Source: Natronorubrum halophilum (GTDB taxonomy: Archaea > Halobacteriota > Halobacteria > Halobacteriales > Natrialbaceae). From it: a stretch of DNA of 64,000 nt. The position numbers and the translations under genes are program-made. Under the pieces are notes generated by a model, which did not search any database, was not told the origin of the DNA, and worked only from the letters and a program-made list of their open reading frames with translations. Positions 27,115-34,959 of this stretch are shown here, piece after piece. The stretch's first letter is position 1. Every line of letters begins with the position of its first letter. The stretch covers positions 62,001-126,000 of the forward strand of contig NZ_QQTY01000002.1 of the NCBI RefSeq assembly GCF_003670115.1, given 5' to 3'.

Positions 27115-28077
27115 TCAGTCGGTGCTATCGTTGTCAGGCGAGCCCGCTCCTGATGCGTCGCTCGAGTCGTTCGTCGGATCGATATCCGAGCCCTGTCCGA
27201 TGCCGCGGTCGCTCCCCGGTTCGGCGTTCGAATTGTTTTCTGGACCGCCCTCGTTCTCCTGTCCGGAGCTGGAATTGTTCGCCGAACCGGGATCTGGCCC
27301 TCGCTCGGAATCCGGGCCGTTCTCCGATGCCTGTCCGGGGCTGGAATCGTTCCCCTGACCGTTATCGGCTCCCCCGACGGAACTCGAGCTGTTTTCCGAT
27401 GCCTGTTCAGGGATCGAGCCGTTTGCCGACCCGTTTCCCGACGAGGTAGCGTGAGCCGGCGGTCCCGCGTTCTCTTGGCTCTGTGTGGTACTCGAGGACT
27501 GGTTTCCCGGTTCGGCCGACGTCCCATCGCCGGGCGTTCCGCTGGAGCCGGCGAGTCCCCGCGCGATCTCGGCTACTTCGGGGCCCTCGAGTTCCGAGGC
27601 GTTCGCTCGGAGTTCGGCGAGTCGCTCGGTGTCGACACCGACTTTCTCGGCCCGGTGCTCGGTCCGCTCGGCCGAGCGGTTGAGCGCCTGGATCTTGACG
27701 GTGAGTCGGGTCATCCGCGCCTGGTACTCACCGCGGTGGAGTTCGTCCTCCCGCTCGCTGAGTGCCTCGCGTTCGGCCTCGAGTTCTCCGAGTTGCCCTT
27801 CGAGGTCGTTCGTACGCTCGAGAACGAGGTCCGCCTGACTGTCGTTGTCCGCCGCGCCGTACTTCGCTTCGAACATTCCGGCCTCGACCGTGCTCTCGGT
27901 GTCGGCGGCACTGGATTGCATGAACGTCGAAACGGAGGTCCCCGTCTCCGACTCCGGCGCGTCGTCTCCACCGTCGTCGGCGAGTACGCCCACGACGGCA
28001 CCGCTCGCCGCGGGGGCGACCGTGAGCCCGATGATGGCGACCAGCACGAAGAGTGCGGTCGACCGAGTGGTAGTCAT
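27115..28077 (-). CDS. Secreted coiled-coil protein with low-complexity Ser/Asn/Gly tail
   Basis: A 320-residue exported protein (from ATG 28077; an ATG at 28101 is in frame). It has a hydrophobic signal (TALFVLVAIIGLTVAPAASG), then FEAKYGAADNDSQADLVLERTNDLEGQLGELEAEREALSEREDEL and further charged helices that form a coiled coil at about 75-160. The C-terminal half is a Ser/Asn/Gly/Asp-rich tail with repeated N-x-S/T sequons (NSS, NDS, NGS), likely N-glycosylated and extended on the cell surface. No PGF-CTERM or lipobox is seen. Function unknown. Confidence 0.7.
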   Translation of the reverse strand: MTTTRSTALFVLVAIIGLTVAPAASGAVVGVLADDGGDDAPESETGTSVSTFMQSSAADTESTVEAGMFEAKYGAADNDSQADLVLERTNDLEGQLGELEAEREALSEREDELHRGEYQARMTRLTVKIQALNRSAERTEHRAEKVGVDTERLAELRANASELEGPEVAEIARGLAGSSGTPGDGTSAEPGNQSSSTTQSQENAGPPAHATSSGNGSANGSIPEQASENSSSSVGGADNGQGNDSSPGQASENGPDSERGPDPGSANNSSSGQENEGGPENNSNAEPGSDRGIGQGSDIDPTNDSSDASGAGSPDNDSTD

Positions 28078-28101
28078 TACTGACTCCGTCGTATTGAACA
28101 T

Positions 28102-28488
28102 ACTAAAAAGACGGACCTTCGTTCGAACCGTTCAATTCGTCCAGAAGCGTTGCGAGTTCGTTCGAAACGTTTACGCCAGTTTCAACTACCGTTGCTCTCG
28201 TCCAACCGGGGCTTGAAGCTCGAGATTCTGATTCTCTGCCTGCGGTTTACGCCCGGCAACGGTACTCCCGGCCCTGGGCGCTGTCGACTCACCACCTTAC
28301 CCTGTGATTATTGTTCACACTCGCCGTTTAATCGACCATCCATTCTACGATTGTTGATATCCATCCACACAGTACGACCAATCGTACAATTTAAAACGGG
28401 ACGACGACCGTTCTTCCCCATTGATTGTCCTTCGACTTAACTCTATCCGAAAATAGTTATCCCTCGCCGCCCCGTGTGTCTAGTTAGC
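28102..28488. other. 387-base intergenic region, AT-richer in its right half
   Basis: No coding potential seen. The right half is clearly less GC-rich than its surroundings and holds an inverted repeat and a TTTAAAA box, reported separately, plus a second TATA-like stretch (AAAATAGTTA, about 28450-28459) some 30 bases before the gene at 28489. Confidence 0.6.
28346..28396 (+). promoter_or_regulatory. Inverted repeats just upstream of a TTTAAAA box
   Basis: GTACGA (28372-28377) and TCGTAC (28382-28387) form a 6-bp dyad with a four-base centre. TACGATTG (28346-28353) is also the exact reverse complement of CAATCGTA (28379-28386). TTTAAAA follows at 28390-28396. This looks like an operator abutting a promoter pointing right, but the nearest start (28489) is about 93 bases away. 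Confidence 0.45.
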
Positions 28489-28833
28489 ATGTTTGAGGTG
28501 TTTTCGCGGAGCTACTACCTCGGACGACTCTACGTGACTCCCTCCGGCGGGGACCACGCCCTGATGCACAGCGAGCAACACGAACGGATCAACGAGGAGG
28601 TCTACGCGACCGGCGACGGTATCGAGCGCCTCGACGCGCCGCTGGTGATGAAACTCGAGTCACAGCACTTCCCCGTCCACGGCGACGAGAACGTGCCGAC
28701 GAACACGCTCGCCCTCCCCGAGTCGGTGCTCGAGGGGAGCGACGTTCGAAACCCGCCCTCGCTTCGAGAGGTGCTGCTCGCCCGTCGCGAGCGCGCACAG
28801 CAGTTACTCAAATTCGCCGGCGGGTGGTCGTAA
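28489..28833 (+). CDS. Conserved haloarchaeal protein, unknown function
   Basis: A 114-residue soluble protein: MFEVFSRSYYLGRLYVTPSGGDHALMHSEQHERINEEVYATGDG, then PLVMKLESQHFPVHGDENVPTNTLALPESVL and a basic C-terminal helix (LREVLLARRERAQQLLKF). It resembles a haloarchaea-restricted family of unknown function (perhaps DUF5802, unverified). ATG 28489 is preferred over an upstream in-frame GTG at 28474. A TATA-like stretch lies about 30 bases upstream. Confidence 0.75.
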   Translation: MFEVFSRSYYLGRLYVTPSGGDHALMHSEQHERINEEVYATGDGIERLDAPLVMKLESQHFPVHGDENVPTNTLALPESVLEGSDVRNPPSLREVLLARRERAQQLLKFAGGWS

Positions 28834-28976
28834 CCGTCGAATAAACGGATTACCGGCGCAACCCAGAGGGGTTCGGGGCCGCCCCGGGGACGGCTTTCGA
28901 CCGACGGCATCCGGCCCCGGAAACGACCGGCGGTCGCCGGAACCTAGAAGTATTTTCGCTTCGCCCCTTCGACCGG

Positions 28977-29912
28977 ATGCTTGATGAGTTGCTCGGCCGC
29001 GCCTCGCTCAAAGCGCGCATCGACGAACTCGAGGAGGAAAACGAGCGCTTGCAAAACCGCTACGAGGCCGAGTCCGAACGTCGGGCGGACGCGGCCACGG
29101 CCAGACAGGAGGTCGAAGCAGAGGTCAACCGACTCGAGGACCGTATCGCTCAACTCGAGGGCGAACTCGACCGGACGGACGTGGACGAGTCCGCCCTCGA
29201 GATCCGCCGTCGCGAACAGCTTCGCGGGAGTCGACTCGCCGAGATATTCGATCGACTGACGTCTGTTCGGACGGCACCCGAAGGTGCCCTGACGGCCGTC
29301 GTCGACGAGCACGGTGGCGTCGACCGGCTTTGGAACGACTTCGATATCGACCTCGAGGGCGTCCTGGGCGACCGAACCGCGCTCGTCGACGACGCCGCGC
29401 CCTGCGTGTTGTGCGTCGACGATGCCGAGCTGGTCGCCGTCACGCTCGAGCCGCCGGCCGTGCCCGACCGCGACCCGGCCGCCGCCTGGTCAGATCGGTT
29501 CCGCCTCGAGCGCGAGTGGTTCCTCCCGACCGGGCGCTACGCGCTCGCGCTCGTCCGCACCGATCTGTTCGCGCTCGGCGTCTACGAGGGCGACGAGCGC
29601 GTCGACTACCGCGGCTTCGAGAGCGACGTCAAGGGAAGCCACTCGAAGGGCGGGTTCTCACAGGCGCGCTTCGAACGCATCCGCGACGACCAGATCGACG
29701 ACCACCTCGAGCGCTGTGCGGACGCCCTCGCCGACGCCGAGGGGATCGATCGCCTCTTCGTGGTCGGCCAGCGCGGCGTCGTCGACACGCTCGTCGAGGA
29801 ACGAGACCTCGAGCCCGCCGGAACCGCCGCCGTCGACGCGACCGGCGACCCGAAACCGGCGCTCGAGGACGCCCACCACTCGTTCTGGACGACCGATCTG
29901 CGGGTGCTGTAG
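28977..29912 (+). CDS. Vms1/Ankzf1 (VLRF1)-like peptidyl-tRNA hydrolase
   Basis: A 311-residue protein. Residues about 10-70 form a coiled coil rich in E, R and L heptads. The rest (about 85-311) resembles the VLRF1 release-factor-like domain of Vms1/ANKZF1. It contains GSHSKGGFSQARFERIRDDQIDDHLERCADAL (about 221-252), carrying the catalytic-loop glutamine in GGxSQxRxxR and the flanking helix. Eukaryotic Vms1 cleaves peptidyl-tRNA on stalled 60S ribosomes; here a ribosome-rescue role is inferred. The leading coiled coil could dock on the ribosome. Confidence 0.8.
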   Translation: MLDELLGRASLKARIDELEEENERLQNRYEAESERRADAATARQEVEAEVNRLEDRIAQLEGELDRTDVDESALEIRRREQLRGSRLAEIFDRLTSVRTAPEGALTAVVDEHGGVDRLWNDFDIDLEGVLGDRTALVDDAAPCVLCVDDAELVAVTLEPPAVPDRDPAAAWSDRFRLEREWFLPTGRYALALVRTDLFALGVYEGDERVDYRGFESDVKGSHSKGGFSQARFERIRDDQIDDHLERCADALADAEGIDRLFVVGQRGVVDTLVEERDLEPAGTAAVDATGDPKPALEDAHHSFWTTDLRVL

Positions 29913-29932
29913 CCCGCTGGTATCGATCTCGG

Positions 29933-29960
29933 CCGTTCCGATCCGTTCCGATCCGTTCCA
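29933..29960 (+). repeat. 10-bp tandem repeat CCGTTCCGAT, 2.8 copies
   Basis: Copies at 29933-29942, 29943-29952 and a partial copy at 29953-29960, shortly after the stop of the VLRF1-like gene. The significance is unknown; a short microsatellite-like expansion. Confidence 0.7.
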
Positions 29961-30036
29961 ACCGGTCGTGAACCCTCTCCACTTCGCTACCGTCGTCAAT
30001 ATCTACCATTAAGTAGGGCGTTACCGATGCTCCGGT

Positions 30037-31056
30037 ATGAACGTCGCAATTCTCGCTCACGAGAAGTTCCCGAACCGGGCCAAGACCGCACTCGGCGTGT
30101 TGCGCTACGCCGACTACGACGTCGTCGGCGTCCTCGACCGCGACAACGCGGGACGGCGGGTCAACGACTTCGTCCCGGACGTACAGGACGCACCGATTTA
30201 CGAGGAACTGGCCGACCTCGAGGCAGACGACGTCGACGCCCTGTTGATCGGGATCGCGCCCATCGGCGGCGGCCTCGACGAAAGCTGGCGTCCGGACGTT
30301 CGAACCGCGCTCGAGTACGGCTGCGACGTCATCTCGGGACTGCACTACTTCCTGAACGACGACGAGGAGTTCGCCCAACTTGCGGCCGAGAAGGGCTGTG
30401 AACTCCGGGACGTTCGGAAGCCGCCCGAAGACCTCACGGTCAGCCAGGGCATCGCCGGCGAGGTCGACGCGGAGGTCGTTCTCACCGTCGGCACCGACTG
30501 CTCGGTCGGCAAGATGACCGTCTCGATGGAACTGGCTCGAGCGGCCCGCGAGGCCGGCCACGACGCCGCCGTCATCCCCACCGGCCAGACGGGGATCATG
30601 ATCGAAGGCTGGGGGAATCCGATCGATCGCGTCGTCTCCGATTTCACCGCGGGTGCCGTCGAGGAGATGATCCTCGAGAAGGGCGACGAGCACGACTACC
30701 TCTTCGTCGAGGGCCAGGGCAGTATCGTCCACCCGGCGTACTCTGCGGTCACCTGCGGGATCCTCCACGGGTCGATGGCCGACAAACTCGTCCTCTGTCA
30801 CGTCGCCGGCCAGGAGGCGATCCACGGCTACGAGTCGTTCTCGCTTCCCGACCTCGAGACGTACGTCGACCTCTACGAGGGACTCGCCGCACCGGTCGCG
30901 GAAAGCGAGGTCGTCGCCGGCGCGATAAACACCGCCCACCTCGAGGACGATGCCGACGCCCGCGAGGCGATCGACGAGTACGCCAGCGACGTCGGCGTTC
31001 CCGCATCGGACGTCATCCGCTTTGGAACCGACGAGGTACTCGAGACGTTACTCTGA
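30037..31056 (+). CDS. DUF1611-family protein (P-loop, NAD-binding-like)
   Basis: A 339-residue protein of the DUF1611 family with an N-terminal Rossmann-like domain (about 1-130) and a P-loop domain. The P-loop reads GTDCSVGKMT (residues 152-161), followed by IPTGQTGIMIEGWG, YLFVEGQGSIVHPAYSAVT (Walker-B-like) and GILHGSMADKLVLCHV. It is cotranscribed with the dipeptide epimerase (one base between stop and ATG), a pairing common in archaea and bacteria and linked to D-/L-amino-acid or dipeptide turnover. A CATTAAGTAG box at about 30007-30016 precedes it. Confidence 0.87.
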   Translation: MNVAILAHEKFPNRAKTALGVLRYADYDVVGVLDRDNAGRRVNDFVPDVQDAPIYEELADLEADDVDALLIGIAPIGGGLDESWRPDVRTALEYGCDVISGLHYFLNDDEEFAQLAAEKGCELRDVRKPPEDLTVSQGIAGEVDAEVVLTVGTDCSVGKMTVSMELARAAREAGHDAAVIPTGQTGIMIEGWGNPIDRVVSDFTAGAVEEMILEKGDEHDYLFVEGQGSIVHPAYSAVTCGILHGSMADKLVLCHVAGQEAIHGYESFSLPDLETYVDLYEGLAAPVAESEVVAGAINTAHLEDDADAREAIDEYASDVGVPASDVIRFGTDEVLETLL

Positions 31057-31057
31057 G

Positions 31058-32098
31058 ATGACCCTCGAAACTTCCTTCCAGCGGCGCTCGCTCCCGCTCG
31101 AGTACCCGTTCACGATCGCTCGCGGAACGACGACCGAGACCGAAGTGGTGACGGTTCGCGTCGAGGATGACGACGGGAACGTCGGGATCGGCGGTGCGGG
31201 GCCGTCTTCGCACTACGGCGAAACCGCGGCGACCGTCGAGGCCGTCCTGCCCGACCTGCTCGCGGTGGTCGAAGCCGTCGACGATCCGCACAACCTCGCG
31301 CGGATCGAACGCCGCATGCGCGAGACGGTCGAGCGCAATCCGGCCGCGCGGACCGCGGTCAGTATCGCCTGCCACGATCTCGCGGCGAAACGGCTCGACG
31401 TTCCGCTCTACCGGTACTGGGGGCTCGACCCCGCCGACACGCTCGAGACCTCCTACACCATCGGACTCGACGAGACGGAGACGATGCGCGAGAAGACGGA
31501 AACGGCCCTCGAGCGCGGCTACGGGATCTTGAAAGTCAAACTCGGAACGGATCGCGATATCGAAATCGTCCGGACGATTCGGTCCGTCGCGCCCGACGTT
31601 CGCCTCTTCGTCGACGCGAACGAGGCCTGGACGCCCCGCGAGGCGGTCGCGAAGATCGACCGCCTCGCCGAGTTCGACCTCGAGTTCATCGAACAGCCCG
31701 TTCCCGCCGAGAACCGCGAGGGGCTTCGGTTCGTCTACGAACGCTCGGTGCTGCCGATCGCCGCCGACGAGTCCTGCATCACGCTCGAGGATATTCCGCG
31801 GATCGCAGACCGGTGTGACATCGCGAACCTGAAGCTGATGAAGTGTGGCGGCCTGCGGGAAGCGAAGCGAATGATCCACGCCGCTCGCGCCCACGGTCTG
31901 GAGGTCATGTGCGGCTGTATGACCGAATCAAACGCCTCGATCGCCGCGGCCTGCCACCTCGCGCCGCTGCTCGACTACGCCGACCTCGACGGCTCGCTGT
32001 TGCTCGCCGACGACCCCTACGGCGGCGTCCCGCTGTCGGACGGCCGAATCGAACTCGACGGCCTCGAGCGGCCGGGAACCGGCGCGGTCCTCGAGTAG
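31058..32098 (+). CDS. Dipeptide epimerase (enolase superfamily)
   Basis: Epimerises dipeptides such as L-Ala-D-Glu/L-Ala-L-Glu or related substrates. The 346-residue protein has the enolase-superfamily layout: a capping domain (about 1-125), then the catalytic-barrel lysine in KVKLG (about 158-162), metal ligands in LFVDANEAWT (about 190), FIEQPVPAEN (about 215) and IAADESC (about 240), and a second catalytic Lys in NLKLMKCGG (about 266). The ATG at 31058 is one base after the DUF1611 stop, so translation is probably coupled. The family has drifted in specificity, so the real dipeptide is open. Confidence 0.92.
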   Translation: MTLETSFQRRSLPLEYPFTIARGTTTETEVVTVRVEDDDGNVGIGGAGPSSHYGETAATVEAVLPDLLAVVEAVDDPHNLARIERRMRETVERNPAARTAVSIACHDLAAKRLDVPLYRYWGLDPADTLETSYTIGLDETETMREKTETALERGYGILKVKLGTDRDIEIVRTIRSVAPDVRLFVDANEAWTPREAVAKIDRLAEFDLEFIEQPVPAENREGLRFVYERSVLPIAADESCITLEDIPRIADRCDIANLKLMKCGGLREAKRMIHAARAHGLEVMCGCMTESNASIAAACHLAPLLDYADLDGSLLLADDPYGGVPLSDGRIELDGLERPGTGAVLE

Positions 32099-32168
32099 TC
32101 ACGCGACGGGACTGTCAGGACAGCCGTCGACAGGGATTTACAACGATCGTCGGTGTGGAATCCCCGAT

Positions 32169-33014
32169 ATGGACGACGAGAGCCGAACCGTCTCCCGTCG
32201 GACGCTTTTGCGAGCCTCGGCGAGCGGAGCCGCGGTTTCGACGGTCGGGACGGGGCAAGTGAGCGCGAGCGACTCCGATGAGGTCCAACCGCGATTCGAC
32301 GATCACTGTCCCGACGCGACCCTCGAGCCGACGATGGGACACTGCGTGGAGGGCGGCATGGACGGCTGTGCGGACGAGCACCCGGCGACGGTGGAACTGC
32401 GAACAGCGGTACAGCGGTCGCTCGAGGAGCGCTATCCCGACGTCGCCGCGCTGGTCGACGCGGGGTACAAGCCGTACTTCGACACGCTCGATCGGGACGA
32501 CGACAGTTACGCGCACTGGATCAATCCGGCGTATATCGGCGACGACGCGATTCTCGATCCCGAACGACCGGCGTCGCTGCTCGTCGACGGCGAATCGTGG
32601 CGGTCGATCGGCGCGATGTTCGTGGCGACGCGCGACGGCGAGCGGGTCGATCCGCCGCCGGTCTACGCCGAGGACGCCCACTGTTCGCCCTGGCACTACC
32701 ACGCCGGCCTCCCCGGGCGGTTCGCGTGGTGGTACTATCAACAGGTCTACGAGCAAAACGCCGCCGACGGGGACGTCCGGCTCCCCTGTCGGACGCCCTG
32801 TATGCTCCACGTCTGGGCCGTCGACCACCCCGAGAGCGTCTACGCCCACCACGCGCCGCCGGTCGAGAACCGCGATCTGGACCCGGCCGACGATCCGGAC
32901 CTCGAGACCGACGCCGAACCCGGTTCCGACGCCCTGACCTGGGAGACGTTGCCGGATGACCTCGTACCCGACCGGTTGCCGGACGAGTTCGCGGCGCTGA
33001 TCCCCGGATTGTAG
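32169..33014 (+). CDS. Tat-exported protein with His/Cys-rich core, unknown function
   Basis: 281 residues with a twin-arginine signal (SRRTLLRAS at about 9-17, then a hydrophobic stretch ending VSASDSDE). The mature part has DHCPDATLEPTMGHCVEGGMDGCADEHPATVEL (conserved Cys/His), YAHWINPAYIGDDAILDPERPASLLVDGE and AEDAHCSPWHYHAGLPGRFAWWYYQQVYEQ, then CRTPCMLHVWAVDHPESVYAHHAPP. The many His and paired Cys suggest metal binding or disulfides. No named family is recognised. Lone gene between the epimerase and halocyanin. Confidence 0.75.
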   Translation: MDDESRTVSRRTLLRASASGAAVSTVGTGQVSASDSDEVQPRFDDHCPDATLEPTMGHCVEGGMDGCADEHPATVELRTAVQRSLEERYPDVAALVDAGYKPYFDTLDRDDDSYAHWINPAYIGDDAILDPERPASLLVDGESWRSIGAMFVATRDGERVDPPPVYAEDAHCSPWHYHAGLPGRFAWWYYQQVYEQNAADGDVRLPCRTPCMLHVWAVDHPESVYAHHAPPVENRDLDPADDPDLETDAEPGSDALTWETLPDDLVPDRLPDEFAALIPGL

Positions 33015-33358
33015 TCGGTAATCCGATTTCGCGATTCAGAGCGAGGAAAAACGGCCGAATTCTTCGATTCGGCAGCTACGTGTGCATCCTGAGTTCCGTT
33101 TGAACGCGTTTCGATCGTCATAGTGTGCGTTACGCGCCACCTTCAGCGGGGAGAATCGGGACCGGCCAGCTTTGGCTCTGAAAGAAAGTATCTTCCGAAG
33201 TGAGTCGTTCTCGCGGGCGTCTAAGCAAAGCCTCAGCGTTTCGATAACCGCTATCGGATACTGTTGGTGCACGGCGAGTTACCTATCTAACCAGATTTGA
33301 TTCCCATGCATTGGCCGGGGATCTGACTATTCGTATCGAGTGTGTAACAAGACAAACG
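33015..33358. other. 344-base intergenic region without a recognisable gene
   Basis: A minus-strand frame at 33036-33272 (78 codons) is open but shows no motif or family resemblance. The region is less GC-rich than its neighbours, and a GACTATTCG element at about 33325-33333, 26-33 bases before the halocyanin ATG, is a plausible promoter. Otherwise nothing is seen. Confidence 0.55.
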
Positions 33359-34000
33359 ATGCGAGACGCGAACATATCCCGACGGCAGGTGCTCAAGCTA
33401 ACAGGTGTCGCGACGTCAACAGCGTTCGTCGCCGGCTGCGGTGACGGTGGCAACGGCGGTGACGGTGGTAACGGCGGCAACGGCGGCAACGGCGGCAACG
33501 GCGGTGACGGCGTCGAGATCGAACCCGGTACGCAGATCGATTTCGACGGGCAGACGTCCGGCTGGGTCGGCATCGCACCTGACTCGATCGCGGACGAGGA
33601 GAACCCGACGCTCATCCTCCAAGAGGGGGAAACCTACGAGATCGGCTGGAGCGAGGGCGACGGCCAGGAGCACAACATCGAGATCCGCGACGACAGCGAC
33701 GAGATCGTCGACGACCTCGCGACCGAGACGACCACCGAACCCGGCGACGACCAGTGGTTGGAGTTCGAGGCCAGCAGCGAGATGACCTCGTACATCTGCG
33801 AGGTCCACCCGGATACGATGATCGGTGAGATTCAGGTCGGCGGTGGCGGCGGTGGCGGCAACGAGACCGACGGCGGCAACGAGACCAATGGTAGCAATGA
33901 AACCGACGGCGGCAACGAGACCAATGACAGCAATGAAACCGACGGCGGCAACGAGACCAATGACAGCAATGAAACCGACGGTGGCAACGAGACCGGCTAA
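33359..34000 (+). CDS. Halocyanin-type blue copper lipoprotein with repeat tail
   Basis: A Tat-exported, lipid-anchored copper protein of 213 residues. The signal is SRRQVLKLTGVATSTAFVAGC with the lipobox cysteine at residue 27. A Gly/Asn/Asp linker (28-50) precedes a cupredoxin domain with copper ligands His (QEHNIEI), Cys and His (YICEVHPD) and Met (TMIG). The tail after about residue 160 repeats NETDGGNETN-type units, giving many N-x-T/S sequons. It could shuttle electrons in respiration. A TATA-like element at 33325-33333 is placed for a leaderless start. Confidence 0.93.
   Translation: MRDANISRRQVLKLTGVATSTAFVAGCGDGGNGGDGGNGGNGGNGGNGGDGVEIEPGTQIDFDGQTSGWVGIAPDSIADEENPTLILQEGETYEIGWSEGDGQEHNIEIRDDSDEIVDDLATETTTEPGDDQWLEFEASSEMTSYICEVHPDTMIGEIQVGGGGGGGNETDGGNETNGSNETDGGNETNDSNETDGGNETNDSNETDGGNETG
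33430..33512 (+). repeat. GGN-type repeat coding the Gly/Asn linker of halocyanin
   Basis: Consecutive GGCAACGGC and GGTGACGGC triplet groups encode a (GGN/GGD) linker just after the lipobox. The array may expand and contract by slippage. Confidence 0.7.
33878..33985 (+). repeat. Three 36-bp tandem repeats in the halocyanin tail
   Basis: Units at 33878-33913, 33914-33949 and 33950-33985, the last two nearly identical, each coding a 12-residue segment with two to three N-linked glycosylation sequons. A partial unit follows before the stop. Confidence 0.85.
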
Positions 34001-34429
34001 CGACCGCTACTTCGATGGCTCTTGTAGGAGTTCGACCAGGTGAGTGAGACGAACGAGGGAAAATCCCGACGAAAGAGGTGTACCGAACGCGGTTTCACGG
34101 GTCAAACTGCGTACCGGATCTGTGTTACTGCCTACCTGGACCGAGCACCCGCTCCGAACATCTATTATGTTGTCACGTCCCACATACGTCTCGCGTACGG
34201 CCTCCAGAACGGAGAACGTGACAGTCCGCGTATCGTCCGCTAACTGGGAGCACTGGAATCATGAATGGCGAACGATACCGGTGTTGCCGGTCTTCTGGAT
34301 CGCCGGGCACGTAATCGGCTTTCTGGGCGACGTCCATCTGTCTCCCGCAGTGATTCCCGACGAAATCGTAGCGGGACTGTTCGGCGTTCTCGCGTTGCTG
34401 CTGGGCGGTATTTTCCTCGCGCTGATCGA
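34001..34429. other. 429-base gap with a degraded-looking membrane ORF
   Basis: A plus-strand frame (34044-34550) contains two believable helices (about 34280-34340 and 34374-34430), described separately; nothing else is apparent. The plus-strand frame then runs antisense into the P-loop kinase gene. Confidence 0.5.
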
Positions 34430-34433
34430 TTAC
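34218..34433 (+). pseudogene. Remnant or short membrane protein with two helices
   Basis: Read from about GTG 34218, the frame gives VTVRVSSANWEHWNHEWRTIPVLPVFWIAGHVIGFLG, a loop PAVIPDEIVA, then GLFGVLALLLGGIFLALIDY, two good transmembrane segments. Past 34433 the frame enters sequence antisense to the kinase gene and turns Ser/Ala-rich without resemblance, up to a stop at 34550. I read it as a truncated gene whose end was overwritten, or a small membrane protein whose real C terminus is unclear. Confidence 0.35.
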
Positions 34434-34894
34434 TCGGCAGGGCTGCTCCACGCCTCGAGCGCGCCTTCGATCCGATCGACCGCGTCTTCGATATCGCACG
34501 CATCAGTATCGATCTCGAGTGCGTTTTCGGGCGCGTCGAACTCGCGGTAGACCACGTGGACGCCACGTTCGTCGATCGAATCCGCTCGCGACCGATTGCG
34601 CTCGAGGCAGGTCTCGAGGCTCGCGGTGACGCGAACGAACCGAACGTCCGCGCGCGCCTCGAGGGTTCGAAACTGGGCCTGCCACTCCCGCCGGTAGAAC
34701 GTCCCGTCGACGACGGTGATCGCCTCGTCCGGATCCGCCGTGACTCGCTCGTACAGTTGCTCGTAGGTGCGACTCGAGAAGTCGTCGGAATGGTGGACGA
34801 CGACGGATTCGCCGCCGGCCTCGAGTCGCTTTCGGAGGGCCGTGGCGATGGTCGTCTTGCCCGCGCCCGGCGGCCCGCAGACGACGAGGATCAC
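34430..34894 (-). CDS. P-loop kinase / AAA-type ATP-binding protein
   Basis: A 154-residue kinase-like protein from GTG 34894 (VILVVCGPPGAGKTTIATALRKRLE). The P-loop GPPGAGKTT is at about residues 7-15. Then HHSDDFSSRTYEQLYERV, VVDGTFYRREWQAQFRTL and VRFVRVTASLETCLERNRSR follow, as in the adenylylsulfate/seryl-tRNA(Sec)/polynucleotide kinase-like group. The substrate is not predictable. The frame is open further upstream (to 35020), but that part overlaps the lipoprotein gene and is basic; a weak TTAG box lies about 25 bases before the GTG. Confidence 0.78.
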   Translation of the reverse strand: MILVVCGPPGAGKTTIATALRKRLEAGGESVVVHHSDDFSSRTYEQLYERVTADPDEAITVVDGTFYRREWQAQFRTLEARADVRFVRVTASLETCLERNRSRADSIDERGVHVVYREFDAPENALEIDTDACDIEDAVDRIEGALEAWSSPAE

Positions 34895-34959
34895 AACCGC
34901 CAGTAGGGGTTCGGTCCCTAACAGTCGTCGGATTCGGTCTCGAAGACGAGGCTCTCCGA

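Noticed and set aside
33036-33272. 78-codon minus-strand frame in the gap before halocyanin
   Set aside because: Ser/Arg-rich without motif; possibly decayed sequence, but I cannot tie it to a transposase or known family.
34265-34906. Plus-strand frame across the P-loop kinase region
   Set aside because: Antisense to the kinase; no independent protein features.
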